Assembly (NCBI GenBank): GCA_011523485.1
Contig: WTGR01000819.1
Coordinates: 1 to 8,102 of the forward strand
Source: Acidobacteriota bacterium
Lineage (GTDB): Bacteria; Acidobacteriota; Vicinamibacteria; Vicinamibacterales; UBA8438
Reading direction: 5' to 3'
Length of the DNA: 8,102 nucleotides
The translations under genes and the position numbers were made by a program. Each line of letters starts with the position of its first letter. Within the stretch, counting starts at the first letter, position 1. This document shows positions 1 to 5,612 of this stretch, in pieces. The notes beneath the pieces are model-generated. The model did no database searches. It was not told the origin of the DNA and saw only the letters and a list, made by a program, of their open reading frames with translations.

Positions 1-107
1 GCGCGCGCCTGCTCGAAGTAGGTGAAGTAGACCGCGTTGTTGACGTGCCCCATCGCGTCGCAGTCGCGGAAGCGCACCTCGATACGATGGGTGAAGGCCG
101 AAGTCAC
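1..107 (-). CDS. Acyl-CoA thioesterase, 4HBT/hot-dog fold (5' part only)
   Basis: The first 35 codons of a gene run off the left edge. Residues 11-35 hold the characteristic start of the 4-hydroxybenzoyl-CoA thioesterase / YbgC-FadM family: a beta strand (VRFRDCD), then AMGHVNNAVYF and TYFEQAR. Asp17 in RDCDAMGHVNN aligns with the catalytic aspartate of Pseudomonas 4-hydroxybenzoyl-CoA thioesterase, which is Asp17 in a very similar GDCDPAG context. Such enzymes hydrolyse acyl-CoA thioesters in the cytoplasm as small single-domain multimers of about 130-150 residues, so roughly three quarters of the gene is missing. The acyl substrate cannot be told from this fragment. The start is GTG at 107-105. 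No Shine-Dalgarno precedes it, but TATCAT ends 5 nt upstream, which suggests a leaderless message. It lies 99 bp downstream of vapC on the same strand, probably as a separate transcript. Confidence 0.85.
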   Translation of the reverse strand, partial: MTSAFTHRIEVRFRDCDAMGHVNNAVYFTYFEQAR

Positions 108-112
108 GGCGT

Positions 113-118
113 ATGATA
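113..118 (-). promoter_or_regulatory. -10 element for the thioesterase gene
   Basis: On the minus strand TATCAT (5 of 6 matches to TATAAT) ends 5 nt before the GTG start codon. Transcription would be expected to begin at or within a base or two of the start codon, giving a leaderless mRNA. No good -35 hexamer is visible at 16-18 bp, so the call rests on the -10 and on the same arrangement at other genes in the window. Confidence 0.4.
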
Positions 119-206
119 CCGCGTGCTTCGCGCGCCAAGGGCTCGGAATCTCGGTCGTTGATCCCTCTGGGGACGCCCTCGATCAGGCCGGCAACGCACG
201 CTCGCT

Positions 207-614
207 TCACGGACACAGCTCGAACGGCTGCCCGCGCCGATTCTTGACCACCCCGAAGTGCCGTCGATCCAGTGTGACGATGCGAGTCGTATCCATGCGT
301 TCGGCAAGCATGACGACGGACGCATCGGTAGTTCCGAGCGGGAGGTTGCTGTAGCGGCGCACCAGATCGGCGATTGCGCTCCAGTCTTCCGGCTCCGGCG
401 CCACGACCGGATAGCCGGCAAGGCCCGCAACGAACCTGGCTTCGACGTCCGAACCATGTCGCTCGCCCAGAAAATAGCAGACCTCTGCGACACAGAGTGC
501 CGGGATCACCAAGTCCAGGTCGCGTTGCGTGAGCGCGTCCACGCAAGCGGCATGGTCGGGATCGGCGTCGTTGGCTGTCGCCAGGAGCGGACCCGTGTCA
601 ACGATCGCCAGCAA
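207..614 (-). CDS. vapC: VapC-type PIN-domain ribonuclease toxin
   Basis: This is a 135-residue PIN-domain protein, the usual size for VapC toxins, which are Mg-dependent ribonucleases that cut specific RNAs (tRNA or rRNA in characterised members) and are held inactive by a cognate antitoxin. The acidic active-site residues are in the expected order: Asp6 in IVDTGPLLA, Glu44 in CVAEVCYFLG, Asp97 in LPLGTTDAS, and a fourth acidic residue, Asp116, in VTLDRRHF. The start chosen is TTG at 614-612. It places the first Asp at residue 6, as is typical, and overlaps the end of the upstream antitoxin gene by 17 nt. The same frame stays open upstream to an ATG at 674, but that would add 20 residues with no family resemblance. 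The overlap implies translational coupling and tight co-expression with the antitoxin. The RNA target cannot be inferred from sequence. Confidence 0.88.
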   Translation of the reverse strand: MLAIVDTGPLLATANDADPDHAACVDALTQRDLDLVIPALCVAEVCYFLGERHGSDVEARFVAGLAGYPVVAPEPEDWSAIADLVRRYSNLPLGTTDASVVMLAERMDTTRIVTLDRRHFGVVKNRRGQPFELCP

Positions 615-834
615 TGCGGTCCGTCCATCCGGCGGCCAGCACGGCGTCCGCGTTCCGTGCAGAGCTGCCGCCATCGCTGACGATTCCCTGCCACGGAAGT
701 CTGGCTCCCGGCGGCCTGCGCAAGCTCATCTCAAGCGACTGTCGAATCACCGCCGAGACGCTGATGCCCCGTCGTCGTGCCTCGCTTCGCGCGAGGCGAC
801 CGAGGTCGTCGGGCAACGAGATCGTGGTCCTCAC
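598..834 (-). CDS. vapB: Ribbon-helix-helix antitoxin (VapB/CopG type)
   Basis: This 78-residue protein lies immediately upstream of the PIN toxin and overlaps its start. Residues 1-40 fit a ribbon-helix-helix DNA-binding domain: strand MRTTISLPDDL, helix A (LARSEARRR), the turn glycine in RGIS, and helix B (VSAVIRQSLEMSL). The remainder (about 41-78, with PPGARLPW and a polar stretch) is the kind of flexible tail that wraps and inhibits the toxin in VapBC complexes. By analogy it would neutralise VapC and autorepress its own promoter as a dimer or toxin complex. The start is GTG at 834-832. A GGTGA sequence ends 7 nt before it, a plausible Shine-Dalgarno. It is one of the few genes here with such a site. 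It is not a VapB of the AbrB or Phd class. Confidence 0.85.
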   Translation of the reverse strand: MRTTISLPDDLGRLARSEARRRGISVSAVIRQSLEMSLRRPPGARLPWQGIVSDGGSSARNADAVLAAGWTDRIAGDR

Positions 835-841
835 TTGGGAA

Positions 842-871
842 TCACCGAGTATGACAGTATGAAGAAATACT
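842..871 (-). promoter_or_regulatory. Ribosome binding site and possible operator of vapBC
   Basis: On the minus strand GGTGA (846-842) is the probable Shine-Dalgarno of vapB. Just upstream two exact copies of TCATACT (862-856 and 854-848) sit 8 bp apart, and an inverted AGTAT-type half-site lies at 871-867. Closely spaced short repeats directly before a ribbon-helix-helix antitoxin gene are typical of the sites such proteins bind to autorepress. The CATACT and TAGTAT sequences also resemble -10 hexamers, so operator and promoter probably overlap. No clear -35 was found. Binding is inferred from position only. Confidence 0.4.
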
Positions 872-898
872 AGCACGGAACAGAACAAGGAGCTTGTG

Positions 899-904
899 TA
901 TCCT
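899..904 (+). promoter_or_regulatory. -10 element for the ThyX-like gene
   Basis: TATCCT (4 of 6 matches to TATAAT) ends 5 nt before the GTG start at 910. An AAGGAG sequence at 887-892 looks like a Shine-Dalgarno but lies 17 nt from the start, too far for normal use, and no in-frame start codon lies nearer to it. A leaderless start fits the pattern of the neighbouring genes better. Confidence 0.35.
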
Positions 905-909
905 ACCGT

Positions 910-2532
910 GTGCATTCCACGCTTGCGATCCCGGAGACCTTCAACCCCGAGGAAACTGCCGCGCTGGCGCCCTACTTCGGCAACTGCGACAAGCCGGTCT
1001 TCGTCCTGACCAACCTGCCGGAAGCGGTAAAGGGGGCGCTCTTCGCGCGCTATTCGCGGTCCCCGAAGTCGGCGCGCCGGCTCTTTCTCGACGAGTTCCT
1101 CGATAGTGTCGAGCCCGGTGCGGGCGGCACAGCGCCCGGTCCCGGCAAGAGCCGCGCCGAGAGCCTGTACCACCGGGTGTTCGTTCAGTACGGCGACGAC
1201 TCGGTGGCGCAACTCGGCGGCGCGCACATCGCCTGCGAAGGTGTCTCCAACCTCCTTACGAAGGTGCTCGAGCGCGGCCGGCTGATGTCCTACCTCGAGC
1301 AATCCACGCGCTACGTGCCGTACACGGATCGGCCCGGCGGTCGCTGGAAGTACGTCGTCCCGGCGGAGCTCGAGGACGACTCGGACCGCTTGGCGTTCGA
1401 AGAGACGCTGGACCGAGCATTCGAAACGTATTCGCGCTGGATCGATCCGATGCAGCGGCACTACAGCGTTCGGCACCCACGCGCTGCGAAGGACTCCGAG
1501 GCCGTCTACCGGGCCGTCATCCGCGCCAAGGCGCTCGATACGCTGCGCGGTCTTCTGCCGGCCGCCACGCGGTCGAACGTCGGCATCTACGGTTCCGGCC
1601 AGGCGTACGAGGCGCTCCTGCTCAGGATGCGCGCCCATCCGCTGTCCGAGACGCGCGAGGTGGCTGACCTGATGCTCCCCGAGCTCAGAAAGGTCCTCCC
1701 CGAGTTCCTGGAGCGCATTGATCTGCCTGACCGGGGTGGCGCATGGACCGCATACTTGCGTGACCGTGCTCGCGAAACGCGAATCCTGTCCGACAGCATG
1801 GCGGGACAGGCTGACCGAAAGGCGCGCCCCCAGGTTGCACTGAGCGATTTCGATCCGGAGGGCGAGGTCAAGGTGGTGGCTGCTGCACTGTACCCTGCGA
1901 CCCAGCTCCCTCTTGACCGACTTCTTGCCGTCGCAGGTTCGATGACATCGGCGGATCGCGCCCGCGTACTGAGGACCTACGTCGGTGAGCGGAAAAACCG
2001 CCGGCACCGCCCCGGCCGGGCCTTCGAACACGCCACCTACACATTCGACGTGATCTCGGACTACGGGGCGTTCAGGGATCTGCAACGCCACCGGATGCTG
2101 ACTCTCGACTGGCAGGAGTTGACCACGCAGCACGGTTACGCGCCGCCTCCTGAAGCAGTCGAGGAAGTGGGCGCGCTCGGCGACTGGAAGCGTGTGATGG
2201 ACGACTCCGCGGCGCTGTACGAACGTCTGGCGCGGAAGTACTCGTCCACCGTCGCACAGTACGCCGTGTCGATGGCGTTCCGCATCCGCTTCTATATGCG
2301 CATGAACGCACGGGAGGCGATGCACATCATCGAGCTCAGAACCTCACCACAGGGACACCCATCGTACCGGCGCATCTGTCGAGAGATGTGGACGTCAATC
2401 CACGTCGAGGCGGGGCACGGCGCTATCGCCGACGCGATGACTTTCGCGGATCCCTCGAGCGTCGAACTCGAGAGGCTCGCTTCCGAACGCGCCAGCGAGC
2501 GGAAGCGGGCGGCACAACCGGGCGCGCCCTGA
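910..2532 (+). CDS. thyX: Double-domain ThyX-family protein (FAD-dependent thymidylate synthase homologue)
   Basis: This 540-residue protein has two ThyX-like halves, about twice the length of classical ThyX (roughly 220-260 residues). Classical ThyX makes dTMP from dUMP with FAD and methylenetetrahydrofolate and carries the motif RHR-x7-SxRY. In the N-terminal half (about 28-260) the motif reads RGR at 122-124, seven residues, then STRY at 132-135, so the His is replaced by Gly. In the C-terminal half (about 320-515) RHR is intact at 393-395, but the SxRY part is lost and the sequence continues as DWQELT. The second part of a ThyX domain is also visible there: NAREAMHIIELRTSPQGHPS at 466-485. 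The composite could make one working site or be a paralogue with another role. The gene is lower in GC than those to its right. The start is GTG at 910, with no usable Shine-Dalgarno. The final 20 residues are charged and probably disordered. Family assignment is firm, activity uncertain. Confidence 0.8.
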   Translation: MHSTLAIPETFNPEETAALAPYFGNCDKPVFVLTNLPEAVKGALFARYSRSPKSARRLFLDEFLDSVEPGAGGTAPGPGKSRAESLYHRVFVQYGDDSVAQLGGAHIACEGVSNLLTKVLERGRLMSYLEQSTRYVPYTDRPGGRWKYVVPAELEDDSDRLAFEETLDRAFETYSRWIDPMQRHYSVRHPRAAKDSEAVYRAVIRAKALDTLRGLLPAATRSNVGIYGSGQAYEALLLRMRAHPLSETREVADLMLPELRKVLPEFLERIDLPDRGGAWTAYLRDRARETRILSDSMAGQADRKARPQVALSDFDPEGEVKVVAAALYPATQLPLDRLLAVAGSMTSADRARVLRTYVGERKNRRHRPGRAFEHATYTFDVISDYGAFRDLQRHRMLTLDWQELTTQHGYAPPPEAVEEVGALGDWKRVMDDSAALYERLARKYSSTVAQYAVSMAFRIRFYMRMNAREAMHIIELRTSPQGHPSYRRICREMWTSIHVEAGHGAIADAMTFADPSSVELERLASERASERKRAAQPGAP

Positions 2533-2580
2533 GACATCACCCTCCACCGGAGGCCGCGCGCGACACGCGCCGTACGGAAA

Positions 2581-3114
2581 TCACCCGCCGGACTCGCCGT
2601 CCTTGTGCCAGTAGCGGTCGTACTCGGTGAGAAAGGTCAGGCTGTCGAACGAGCCCATCCGGTCGAGAAACAGCACGCCGTCGAGGTGGTCGGTCTCGTG
2701 CTGGATCACGCGGGCGGCGAAGCCGTTGGCGGTGATGCGCTGCGGCGCGCCGTGACGATCGAGGCACCGGACCCGGATCTCCACCGAGCGCGGCACGCGG
2801 CCCCGGATGTCCGGGATGCTCAGGCAGCCCTCCCAGTCCTCTTCCTCGGCCAGGCCGAGGGGCTCGATCTCCGGGTTGATCATCACCACCGGCGGCAGGC
2901 CGCCGTCCGGGTCGTCCACGCCCGCCACGAACAGCCGCAGGCTCTCGTGCACCTGCGGAGCGGCCAGGCCGATGCCGGCGTACTCGTTCATCGTCTCGAA
3001 CATGTCGTCGATGAGCTGCTGGACGGCCGGGGAACCGACGTCGGCCGGGTCGAGCGGCGGCGTGGGCCGGCGGAGGACCGGGTGGCCCATGCGCGCCACT
3101 TTCAGGATGGACAT
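2581..3114 (-). CDS. def: Peptide deformylase
   Basis: This 177-residue enzyme is of normal length. It removes the formyl group from the N-terminal methionine of new proteins at the ribosome, using a bound metal (usually Fe2+ or Zn2+). All three family motifs are complete: GIGLAAPQ at 47-54, EGCLS at 95-99 with metal-ligand Cys97, and QHETDHLDG at 138-146 with ligands His139 and His143 and catalytic Glu140. The N-terminus MSILKVARMGHPVLR matches bacterial deformylases, supporting ATG at 3114-3112. There is no Shine-Dalgarno. A perfect TATAAT lies 8 nt upstream, implying a leader of at most a few bases. The usual partner gene fmt is not adjacent. Instead def stands alone, divergent from a Nudix gene 23 bp away and convergent with the ThyX-like gene 48 bp away. 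Confidence 0.97.
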   Translation of the reverse strand: MSILKVARMGHPVLRRPTPPLDPADVGSPAVQQLIDDMFETMNEYAGIGLAAPQVHESLRLFVAGVDDPDGGLPPVVMINPEIEPLGLAEEEDWEGCLSIPDIRGRVPRSVEIRVRCLDRHGAPQRITANGFAARVIQHETDHLDGVLFLDRMGSFDSLTFLTEYDRYWHKDGESGG

Positions 3115-3122
3115 CGATTCAC

Positions 3123-3130
3123 ATTATATT
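3123..3130. promoter_or_regulatory. Shared bidirectional -10 for def and the Nudix gene
   Basis: The 23-bp spacer between the two divergent start codons contains one AT-rich block. Read on the minus strand it gives the consensus TATAAT (3128-3123), ending 8 nt before the def ATG. Read on the plus strand it gives TATATT (3125-3130), ending 7 nt before the Nudix GTG. The TATA at 3125-3128 is common to both. With so little space, both genes must be transcribed from here or from inside each other, and both messages would be leaderless or nearly so. No strong -35 is visible in either direction. Confidence 0.6.
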
Positions 3131-3137
3131 TCGCCCC

Positions 3138-3677
3138 GTGAGCGACCCGCACGTCCACGACCCCGCGCTCAGGTTCTGCTCGTCCTGCGGCGGTCGCCTC
3201 GCGCCGAAGCGGATCAAGGCGGGCGAGCCGGAACGGCCGGTCTGCACCCGGTGCGGGCACGTCGTCTATCTGGACCCGAAGGTGGCGGTGGGGACCGTGA
3301 TCACCGACGACAGAGGCCGTATCGCGCTGGTGCGGCGGTCGATAGAGCCGGGCTACGGCAAGTGGGTCTTTCCCGGCGGCTACGTCGACCGCGGTGAGGT
3401 CCCGACCGTCGCCGCCGTTCGCGAGGCGCGCGAGGAGGCCTGCCTCGACATCCGGCTCGACGGACTCATCAACATCTACGCGTACGCGGGGGCGGTGCCG
3501 ATCGTCATCGTCTACAAGGCGTCCGTGGTGGGCGGAACGCTCGACGCGGCCGACGAGTCGCTGGAGGCGGCGTGGTTCGCCCCGGACACCGTTCCGTGGG
3601 ACGATCTCGCCTTCCGGAGCACCCGCGATGCGCTACGCGACCACCGGCGGGGGCTGCTCCACGCCGATCTGGTCTGA
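3138..3677 (+). CDS. Zinc-ribbon Nudix hydrolase
   Basis: This 179-residue protein has two parts. A small N-terminal zinc ribbon has Cys14 and Cys17 (CSSC) and Cys36 and Cys39 (CTRC). A Nudix domain follows from about residue 48. The Nudix box at 81-103 reads G-x5-E-x7-RE-x2-EE, with Arg95, Glu96, Glu99 and Glu100, so the Mg-binding acidic residues are all present. The usual Gly near the end of the box is Cys102 (EEACL). Nudix enzymes hydrolyse a nucleoside diphosphate linked to another group. The zinc ribbon resembles that of NADH pyrophosphatases, but the NudC-specific motif after the box is not evident, so ADP-ribose, NADH or another dinucleotide are all possible. The GTG start at 3138 leaves 13 residues before the first zinc-binding Cys. 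No other start codon lies between it and that Cys, and there is no Shine-Dalgarno. It converges with thiI 48 bp downstream. Confidence 0.88.
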   Translation: MSDPHVHDPALRFCSSCGGRLAPKRIKAGEPERPVCTRCGHVVYLDPKVAVGTVITDDRGRIALVRRSIEPGYGKWVFPGGYVDRGEVPTVAAVREAREEACLDIRLDGLINIYAYAGAVPIVIVYKASVVGGTLDAADESLEAAWFAPDTVPWDDLAFRSTRDALRDHRRGLLHADLV

Positions 3678-3725
3678 AACCCGACCGGGCGCGCGCGGCG
3701 GCCGGCGCACGTCGCGCGACGCGGT

Positions 3726-4982
3726 TCACCCCGGCCGGGCCGGCGCCGCCGCGGCGTCCGCGCCGCCGCCCGCGGCCAACCCTGCGGCCGCAGCCGGGGC
3801 CGGAGCCGGAAACAGGAAGTCCCGCCGCTCGACCGCCGCCACCGCCCTGTCGACCAGCTCGGCCACCTGCAGACCCCGCTCCGCGCGCTCGACGTCCTCC
3901 AGCCGGGCCCGGGTCGCCGGCCGGCGCGGCACGAACAGGGTGCAGCAGTCCTGGTCGGGGATGATGGAAATCGGATACGTGCCGAGGCGCCGCGCCTCCT
4001 GCGTGATCTCCTCCTTGTCGGAGCCGATCAGCGGACGCAGCACCGGCAGCGTGACGACGTCGTTGATCACGGCCAGGTTCTCGATGGTCTGCGACGCCAC
4101 CTGCCCCACCGACTCGCCCGTGACGAGCGCCTTCGCGCCGCAGGCGCCGGCCAGCCGCTCGGCGATCCGCATCATCATCCGGCGGTAGAGCACGACCCGT
4201 AGCGGGGGCGGGGCCGAGAGCACGATGGTCTGCTGGATCTCCCCGAAGCGCACGGCGTACAGCCGCGACCGCAACTGGTGGCGCGTCAGCAGGTCGGCGA
4301 TCTCTCGCGTCTTGTCGAGCGACGCCCGCGACAGGATCGGGTACGCGTGGAAGTGTACGAACCGCACCCGGCAGCCCCGCTTCATCAGGCGGTAGGCGGC
4401 CACCGGCGAGTCGATTCCGCCGGACAGCAGGCAGAGCACGGCGCCGCTGGTGCCGGTCGGCAGTCCACCCCGGCCCGGTTCCTTGCCCAGCGCGTAGAAC
4501 ACGCGGTCGGGCAGAATCTCGACGCTGATGGGAAGATCCGGGGATTCCAGGTCGACGCGCCAGCCCCGCGCCGCCTTGATCCGCCCCCCTACCTCGCGTT
4601 CGATCTGCGGCGACGTCAGCGGGTAGGTCTTGTCCGCGCGCGTAGCCCGGACCCGGAAGCTGGTCACCCGTTCCGCGGCGCCGGCGCCGGGCTCGTCCAG
4701 GTGCCGGAGAATGGCGCCGGCGATCTCGTCGACCTCCCGTCCCGCGTTCCGGGAACGGGCGAAGTTCGCCACGCCGAAGACCCGGCCGAGCCGCTCGCGG
4801 ACCGCCGGCCAGTCGGCCGCCGGCCCCAGCCCCACCTCGATGCGTCCCATGAGCGGGCGCACATGGGTCACGTCGAGATCGGCCGTCGCCTCGCGCAGGC
4901 TGCTCGCGAGCCGGTCTATGAACCAGGGTCGGTTCCGCCCCTTGAGCGCGATCTCCTGGTAGTGAACGATGACCGACTCCAT
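3726..4982 (-). CDS. thiI: tRNA 4-thiouridine synthase ThiI (no rhodanese domain)
   Basis: The 418-residue ThiI adenylates U8 of tRNA and transfers sulfur to give 4-thiouridine, a near-UV sensor. Some homologues also feed thiazole synthesis. Order of parts: an N-terminal ferredoxin-like and THUMP RNA-binding region (about 1-165, beginning VHYQEIALKGRN), then a PP-loop ATPase domain with SGGIDSP at 187-193, GESVGQVASQT at 289-299, and a cysteine pair in IPDQDCCTLFVP at 341-352. One of Cys346/Cys347 corresponds to the catalytic cysteine. Cys204 lies in the MKRGCRVRFVHF segment. The rhodanese domain of E. coli ThiI (482 aa) is absent, as in many shorter homologues, so sulfur probably comes directly from a cysteine desulfurase. 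The last 27 residues are an Ala/Gly/Pro-rich tail with no family counterpart. The ATG at 4982 has GGAG 7 nt upstream. No thiamine gene is adjacent. Confidence 0.95.
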   Translation of the reverse strand: MESVIVHYQEIALKGRNRPWFIDRLASSLREATADLDVTHVRPLMGRIEVGLGPAADWPAVRERLGRVFGVANFARSRNAGREVDEIAGAILRHLDEPGAGAAERVTSFRVRATRADKTYPLTSPQIEREVGGRIKAARGWRVDLESPDLPISVEILPDRVFYALGKEPGRGGLPTGTSGAVLCLLSGGIDSPVAAYRLMKRGCRVRFVHFHAYPILSRASLDKTREIADLLTRHQLRSRLYAVRFGEIQQTIVLSAPPPLRVVLYRRMMMRIAERLAGACGAKALVTGESVGQVASQTIENLAVINDVVTLPVLRPLIGSDKEEITQEARRLGTYPISIIPDQDCCTLFVPRRPATRARLEDVERAERGLQVAELVDRAVAAVERRDFLFPAPAPAAAAGLAAGGGADAAAAPARPG

Positions 4983-4989
4983 CTCCCGT

Positions 4990-5018
4990 CTCCGGCGCCG
5001 AGCGCCCCTCCGATCGTA
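4990..5018 (-). promoter_or_regulatory. Promoter -10 and ribosome binding site of thiI
   Basis: On the minus strand GGAG (4993-4990) sits 7 nt before the thiI ATG and is the clearest Shine-Dalgarno in the window. TACGAT (5018-5013, 4 of 6 matches to TATAAT) lies about 30 nt before the start and would give a leader of roughly 20-25 nt. No convincing -35 was seen. Unlike most genes here, thiI therefore looks conventionally led. Confidence 0.45.
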
Positions 5019-5079
5019 CCCGGCGGACCGCTCGCGAGCCAGCCGCCCGCCCCCGGGATCACGCTTCGCCGGCAGGCGT

Positions 5080-5085
5080 TACCAT
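5080..5085 (+). promoter_or_regulatory. -10 element for the small membrane protein gene
   Basis: TACCAT (4 of 6 matches to TATAAT) ends 6 nt before the ATG at 5092, with no Shine-Dalgarno between. This is the same short spacing seen before other starts in the window and suggests a leaderless message. Confidence 0.35.
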
Positions 5086-5091
5086 GGTTGC

Positions 5092-5580
5092 ATGCGCGAC
5101 GTGCTGTGGGCCGTGGTCGCGATGCTCCTCCTCTTCCTCGCCCTGCGGATGGCGACGGCGCTGACCCGCGACCGGCGCAAGCGGCGCGGCGAACGCGCGT
5201 CCATCGAGGCGCACGGGCGGACGATACTGGCCGAGATTCCGTCGGAAACGGGCCTCGTCTTCTTCGCCGAGGACGCGGAGGCGTTTCACCACGGCGACCG
5301 GACGATTCCGAAAGCGGACGTGACGGCGGCCCGCGTGCTGATCAACGGCGCCCCGATCGCCGTCGCCGCGAGCCCCGATCATCGCGCCTCGACCGCCATC
5401 CCGAGCGACCTCGTCCAGCAGCGGCCGGAAGGGCTCGCGCGCGACCAGTGGGACGTCGCCATCGAAACCCGGGACGACACCGTCATCGTCCCCTGCGGCG
5501 CCATCCGGGAGCAGATCTCGCAGGAGCTCGCCCGCAGCATCTTCGACGCGGTGAAGCGCACCCTCGAAGCCCGCGGCTGA
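5092..5580 (+). CDS. Small single-pass membrane protein of unknown function
   Basis: I do not recognise this 162-residue protein. Residues 3-24 (VLWAVVAMLLLFLALRMATAL) form one hydrophobic membrane segment with only two residues before it, followed at once by a strongly basic stretch (RDRRKRR, 26-32). By the positive-inside rule the bulk of the protein lies in the cytoplasm. The soluble part (about 36-162) looks like a mixed alpha/beta domain: a strand-rich first half (GLVFFAEDAEAFHHGDR; ARVLINGAPIAVAA), another strand pair (WDVAIETRDDTVIVPCG) and a C-terminal amphipathic helix (140-160). No catalytic motif is visible, and the single Cys135 has no partner. The ATG at 5092 is preferred because the membrane helix begins there. 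The frame is open upstream to 4969, but that part would overlap the thiI start and is low complexity. It is divergent from thiI (109 bp) and convergent with the adenosyltransferase (32 bp). Confidence 0.75.
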   Translation: MRDVLWAVVAMLLLFLALRMATALTRDRRKRRGERASIEAHGRTILAEIPSETGLVFFAEDAEAFHHGDRTIPKADVTAARVLINGAPIAVAASPDHRASTAIPSDLVQQRPEGLARDQWDVAIETRDDTVIVPCGAIREQISQELARSIFDAVKRTLEARG

Positions 5581-5612
5581 ATCCCCGGGCCGCGCAGCCG
5601 GACCGGACCCGG

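Noticed and set aside
887..892. AAGGAG as Shine-Dalgarno of the ThyX-like gene
   Set aside because: It lies 17 nt from the GTG at 910, and no in-frame start codon is nearer. Starts at proper distance are out of frame with the protein.
835..2325. A very long minus-strand open frame running through the ThyX-like gene into vapB
   Set aside because: It is antisense to a gene with clear family motifs and its translation is low-complexity Arg/Val/Leu-rich. Only its last 78 codons (vapB, 598-834) are a real gene.
2556..2570. GCGCG-CGACA-CGCGC hairpin between the ThyX-like gene and def
   Set aside because: The stem is only five base pairs and no U-tract follows, so there is not enough to call a terminator.
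2605..3141. A 178-codon plus-strand open frame opposite def
   Set aside because: Its translation is His/Val/Arg-rich antisense of a deformylase with all three motifs intact.
3710..3721. Palindrome CGTCGCGCGACG between the Nudix gene and thiI as a terminator
   Set aside because: It is a 12-bp palindrome with no T-tract on either strand, in DNA where GC-rich palindromes are frequent by chance. It could still form a weak structure.
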